Assembly (NCBI GenBank): GCA_963824475.1
Contig: CAWGPR010000006.1
Span: 372,001 to 436,000, forward strand
Source: Roseiarcus sp963824475
GTDB lineage: Bacteria > Pseudomonadota > Alphaproteobacteria > Rhizobiales > Beijerinckiaceae
Direction of reading: 5' to 3'
DNA: 64,000 nucleotides
Shown piece after piece: positions 61,553 to 64,000 of the stretch. Position numbers and translations under genes: made by a program. Under the pieces are notes generated by a model that worked only from the letters and a program-made list of their open reading frames with translations, did not search any database and was not told where the DNA came from. The number at the start of each line of letters is the position of its first letter. The first letter of the stretch is position 1.

Positions 61553-63325
61553 ATGGCCAAGCACATGACCGGCGCGGAGATGGTCATCGAGGCGCTGAAG
61601 GACCAGGGCGTCGAGCTGGTCTTCGGTTATCCGGGCGGCGCGGTGCTGCCGATCTATGACGCCATCTTCCATCAGAACAAATTGCGCCACATCCTCGTGC
61701 GCCACGAGCAAGGCGCGGCTCACGCCGCCGAGGGTTACGCTCGGTCGACCGGCAAGGTCGGTGTTCTCCTCGTCACCTCGGGTCCCGGCGCGACCAACGC
61801 CATCACTGGCCTCACCGACGCGCTGATGGACTCCATTCCGCTGGTCTGTATCACCGGCCAGGTGCCGACCCACCTCATCGGGTCCGACGCCTTCCAGGAA
61901 TGCGATACGACTGGCATCACCCGCAGCTGCACCAAGCACAATTATCTCGTGCGCCGCGTTGACGACCTGCCGCGCATCCTACACGAGGCCTTCTATATCG
62001 CTTCGCACGGCCGTCCCGGTCCGGTGGTCGTCGACATTCCAAAGGACGTGCAATTCGCCACCGGCGCTTACTCGTTTCAGAAAAATGTCCAGCACAAGAC
62101 CTATCAGCCGCAGCTCAAGGGCGACCTGGAGCGCGTTCGGCACGCGGTCGAGATGATGGCGGCGGCGAAGAAGCCAGTCTTCTACACCGGCGGCGGCGTC
62201 ATCAACTCCGGCCCCCACGCATCCTCCCTGCTGCGCGAACTCGTCCGCTTAACCGGGTTTCCAATCACGTCGACGCTGATGGGGCTTGGCGCCTATCCTG
62301 CGTCCGACAAGCAATGGCTGGGCATGCTTGGGATGCATGGTTCTTTCGAGGCCAACAACGCCATGCATGATTGCGATCTGATGATTTGCATTGGCGCGCG
62401 CTTTGACGATCGCATTACGGGGCGCCTTGACGCCTTCTCGCCGAAGTCGAGGAAGATCCATATCGATATCGATCCGTCCTCGATCAACAAGAACGTCAAA
62501 GTCGATCTCGGCATCGTCGGAGACTGCGCGCATGTCCTGGAGAACATGGTCCGGTTATGGCGAGCGGGTCCGCACCAGACCGATCCAGCCGCGCTCGCCA
62601 AATGGTGGAGCGCGATCAACGGTTGGCGGGCGCGCAACTCATTCGGCTTCCGCAATTCCGAGAAGATCATCAAGCCCCAGCACGCGGTGAAGAGGCTTTA
62701 CGAGCTGACCAAGGGCCGCGACCTCTACATCACCACCGAGGTCGGCCAGCACCAGATGTGGGCGGCGCAGCATTTCGCCTTCGAGGAGCCCAATCGGTGG
62801 ATGACCTCGGGCGGCCTCGGGACGATGGGCTACGGGCTGCCAGCCGCAATCGGCGCCCAGCTTGCGCATCCGAAGTCGCTGGTTGTCGACATCGCCGGGG
62901 AAGCCTCGATCCTCATGAATATGCAGGAGATGTCGACGGCGGTTCAGTATCGCCTGCCGATCAAGATCTTCATTCTCAACAACCAGTATATGGGCATGGT
63001 GCGCCAATGGCAGGAGCTTCTGCACGGCGGGCGCTATTCGGAGAGTTACACCGACTCGCTCCCCGACTTCGTCAAGCTCGCCGACGCCTATGGCGCGCAC
63101 GGGATCCGATGCGCCGACCCCGCGAAGCTCGACGCGGCGATCATGGAGATGATCGAGGCGCCACGGCCGGTCATCTTCGATTGCCTCGTCGATCAGAAGG
63201 AGAACTGCTTCCCGATGATCCCCTCGGGCAAGGCGCATAACGAAATGATCATGGCCCAGCTTGAGGACGACGCCGGCATAGAACTCGACAACGTGATCGA
63301 CGAGAAGGGCAAGATGTTGGTTTAG
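61553..63325 (+). CDS. ilvB: Acetohydroxyacid synthase large subunit (biosynthetic)
   Basis: 590 residues from ATG 61553 (GTG 61538 possible). HEQGAAHAAEGYARSTGKVGVLLVTSGPGATN with the catalytic Glu, GQVPTHLIGSDAFQECDTTGITRSCTKHN (AHAS signature), FAD/quinone-binding middle domain, and the ThDP motif in IAGEASILMNMQEMSTAVQYRLPIKIFILNNQYMGMVRQWQE. First enzyme of Val, Leu and Ile synthesis. The regulatory subunit gene (ilvH) is not next to it in the window. The ThDP motif has GEA where most have GDG. Confidence 0.92.
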   Translation: MAKHMTGAEMVIEALKDQGVELVFGYPGGAVLPIYDAIFHQNKLRHILVRHEQGAAHAAEGYARSTGKVGVLLVTSGPGATNAITGLTDALMDSIPLVCITGQVPTHLIGSDAFQECDTTGITRSCTKHNYLVRRVDDLPRILHEAFYIASHGRPGPVVVDIPKDVQFATGAYSFQKNVQHKTYQPQLKGDLERVRHAVEMMAAAKKPVFYTGGGVINSGPHASSLLRELVRLTGFPITSTLMGLGAYPASDKQWLGMLGMHGSFEANNAMHDCDLMICIGARFDDRITGRLDAFSPKSRKIHIDIDPSSINKNVKVDLGIVGDCAHVLENMVRLWRAGPHQTDPAALAKWWSAINGWRARNSFGFRNSEKIIKPQHAVKRLYELTKGRDLYITTEVGQHQMWAAQHFAFEEPNRWMTSGGLGTMGYGLPAAIGAQLAHPKSLVVDIAGEASILMNMQEMSTAVQYRLPIKIFILNNQYMGMVRQWQELLHGGRYSESYTDSLPDFVKLADAYGAHGIRCADPAKLDAAIMEMIEAPRPVIFDCLVDQKENCFPMIPSGKAHNEMIMAQLEDDAGIELDNVIDEKGKMLV

Positions 63326-63332
63326 TGTTCTT

Positions 63333-63392
63333 CCCTCTCCCCATATGGCGTCCGCCAGGACGCCCGTCTTTCGACGGGCTTTGGGGAGAGGG
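63333..63392. repeat. Intergenic inverted repeat (rhizobial-type)
   Basis: CCCTCTCCCCA (63333-63343) and TGGGGAGAGGG (63382-63392) frame two inner hairpins (GGCGTCC/GGACGCC and CCCGTC/GACGGG), followed by CTAGGGTGAGGGT. This type of element occurs many times in Rhizobiales genomes and may end ilvB transcription. Confidence 0.65.
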
Positions 63393-63413
63393 CTAGGGTG
63401 AGGGTCTTTCGCG

Positions 63414-64000
63414 ATGTTCACGTTGCAGGAGATGCGTCGGGCGCACGAGATTGTGCTCGGCGCCTTGCGCCCGACGCCGGCCCTGAATTGGCCGCTGCTC
63501 GACAAGCGGCTCGGCGCCGAGGTCGTGGTCAAGCACGAAAACCACCTGCCGACAGGCGCCTTCAAGGTCCGGGGCGGCCTCACTTACGTCGATGCGCTGA
63601 TGAAGCGCGAGCCGGCGACGCCCGGGCTCATTTCGGCGACGCGCGGCAATCATGGTCAAAGTCTCGCCTTCGCCGGACGGCGCGCGGGCCTTGAAGTGAC
63701 GATCCTCGCGCCGCAAGGCAATTCGAGCGAGAAGAACGCCGCCATGCGCGCCCTCGGCGCCGAACTGATCGAATTCGGGCGCGACTTTCAGGCCTCGCGC
63801 GAGGAGGCTGCGCGACTAGCGGGCTCGCGCGGCCTGCATATGGTTCCATCGTTCCACCGCGATCTGGCGCTCGGCGTATCGACCTACGCTCTTGAGCTTC
63901 TGAGCGAGCGATCGGACCTCGACGTGCTTTACGTTCCGATCGGCCAGGGCTCGGGAATCTGCGGTTGCATCTCGGCGCGCGACGCCCTGGGTCTCAAGAT
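63414..64000 (+). CDS. Threonine dehydratase-like PLP enzyme, N-terminal part (cut by window edge)
   Basis: Starts MFTLQEMRRAHEIVLGALRP at ATG 63414 and is open to the right edge (195 codons). Fold-type II PLP features: catalytic lysine in KHENHLPTGAFKVRGGL, SATRGNHGQSLAFAGRR, and VPIGQGSGICG phosphate-binding loop. Probably serine/threonine dehydratase, giving 2-oxobutyrate for the AHAS reaction, which fits its place after ilvB. The end is missing, so a regulatory ACT domain cannot be excluded. Confidence 0.85.
   Translation, partial: MFTLQEMRRAHEIVLGALRPTPALNWPLLDKRLGAEVVVKHENHLPTGAFKVRGGLTYVDALMKREPATPGLISATRGNHGQSLAFAGRRAGLEVTILAPQGNSSEKNAAMRALGAELIEFGRDFQASREEAARLAGSRGLHMVPSFHRDLALGVSTYALELLSERSDLDVLYVPIGQGSGICGCISARDALGLK

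Noticed and set aside
1..64000. CRISPR arrays, tRNA or rRNA genes
   Set aside because: No regularly spaced repeats and no convincing tRNA arms or rRNA stretches were seen by eye.

Overview
The window reads as chromosomal DNA of a GC-rich alphaproteobacterium, most likely a facultatively autotrophic member of the Hyphomicrobiales (Beijerinckiaceae-like). The basis is a red-type (form IC) RuBisCO operon with cbbX, alphaproteobacterial-style codon use, dmeRF metal export genes and typical Rhizobiales intergenic repeats. No tRNA, rRNA or CRISPR array was recognised.

Layout. 1-4.6 kb: a cut-off M29 aminopeptidase, an AraC remnant, an NTF2-like protein, a short-chain dehydrogenase, a frameshifted DUF5996 gene, an IS5-family element and a stand-alone ScoMcrA head-domain protein. 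4.6-10.6 kb: Calvin-cycle module, cbbR divergent from cbbF-cbbP-cbbL-cbbS-cbbX, in which the FBPase-like CbbF lacks the canonical metal-binding motif. 10.7-10.9 kb: a block of nested hairpins. 10.9-18.2 kb: catabolic/transport locus with a flavin monooxygenase, an RpiR regulator, a NitT/TauT-type ABC transporter and Gfo/Idh/MocA oxidoreductases (one intact, one remnant). 18.2-31.6 kb: a DNA ligase, pyruvate oxidase PoxB, a methyltransferase, an acetolactate synthase-like enzyme, a membrane protein, an outer-membrane protein, hydrolases, a persulfide dioxygenase-rhodanese fusion, a 1-Cys peroxiredoxin and an adenylate cyclase. 31.6-34.5 kb: an ABC-2 exporter, a GST remnant and a VIT1-family transporter.

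34.6-37.5 kb is an AT-rich foreign island. It holds a small gene split by a second IS5-family element and, 31 bp after it, an intact 456-residue P-loop NTPase of a type often found in accessory or defence regions. Removing the IS and one copy of its TAA target duplication restores a single 128-residue frame, so this was a two-gene operon. It is my best candidate for an undescribed system.

37.6-46.5 kb: a UvrD-like helicase, a BrnT/BrnA toxin-antitoxin pair whose toxin start is broken by a 13-bp tandem duplication, a CUT2 sugar ABC transporter, a ParA-like ATPase with a small membrane-anchored partner, a class A beta-lactamase and an SDR. 46.6-51.4 kb: a collagen-like lipoprotein, an EthD protein, and a CRTAC1-like protein paired with a di-heme oxidoreductase. 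51.6-54.9 kb: xylFHG-type transporter. 55.2-61.3 kb: a serine hydrolase, dmeRF, a repeat-bearing gap, an NRAMP-type transporter and an epoxide-hydrolase-like enzyme. 61.4-64 kb: a putative ilv leader peptide and attenuator, the acetohydroxyacid synthase large subunit, and the start of a threonine dehydratase-like gene.

Several genes (DUF5996, the NitT ATPase and permease, the membrane protein at 24.2 kb, the CUT2 ATPase start, the ParA partner) carry apparent single-base indels. These may be real decay or residual sequencing errors, and I flag each one.
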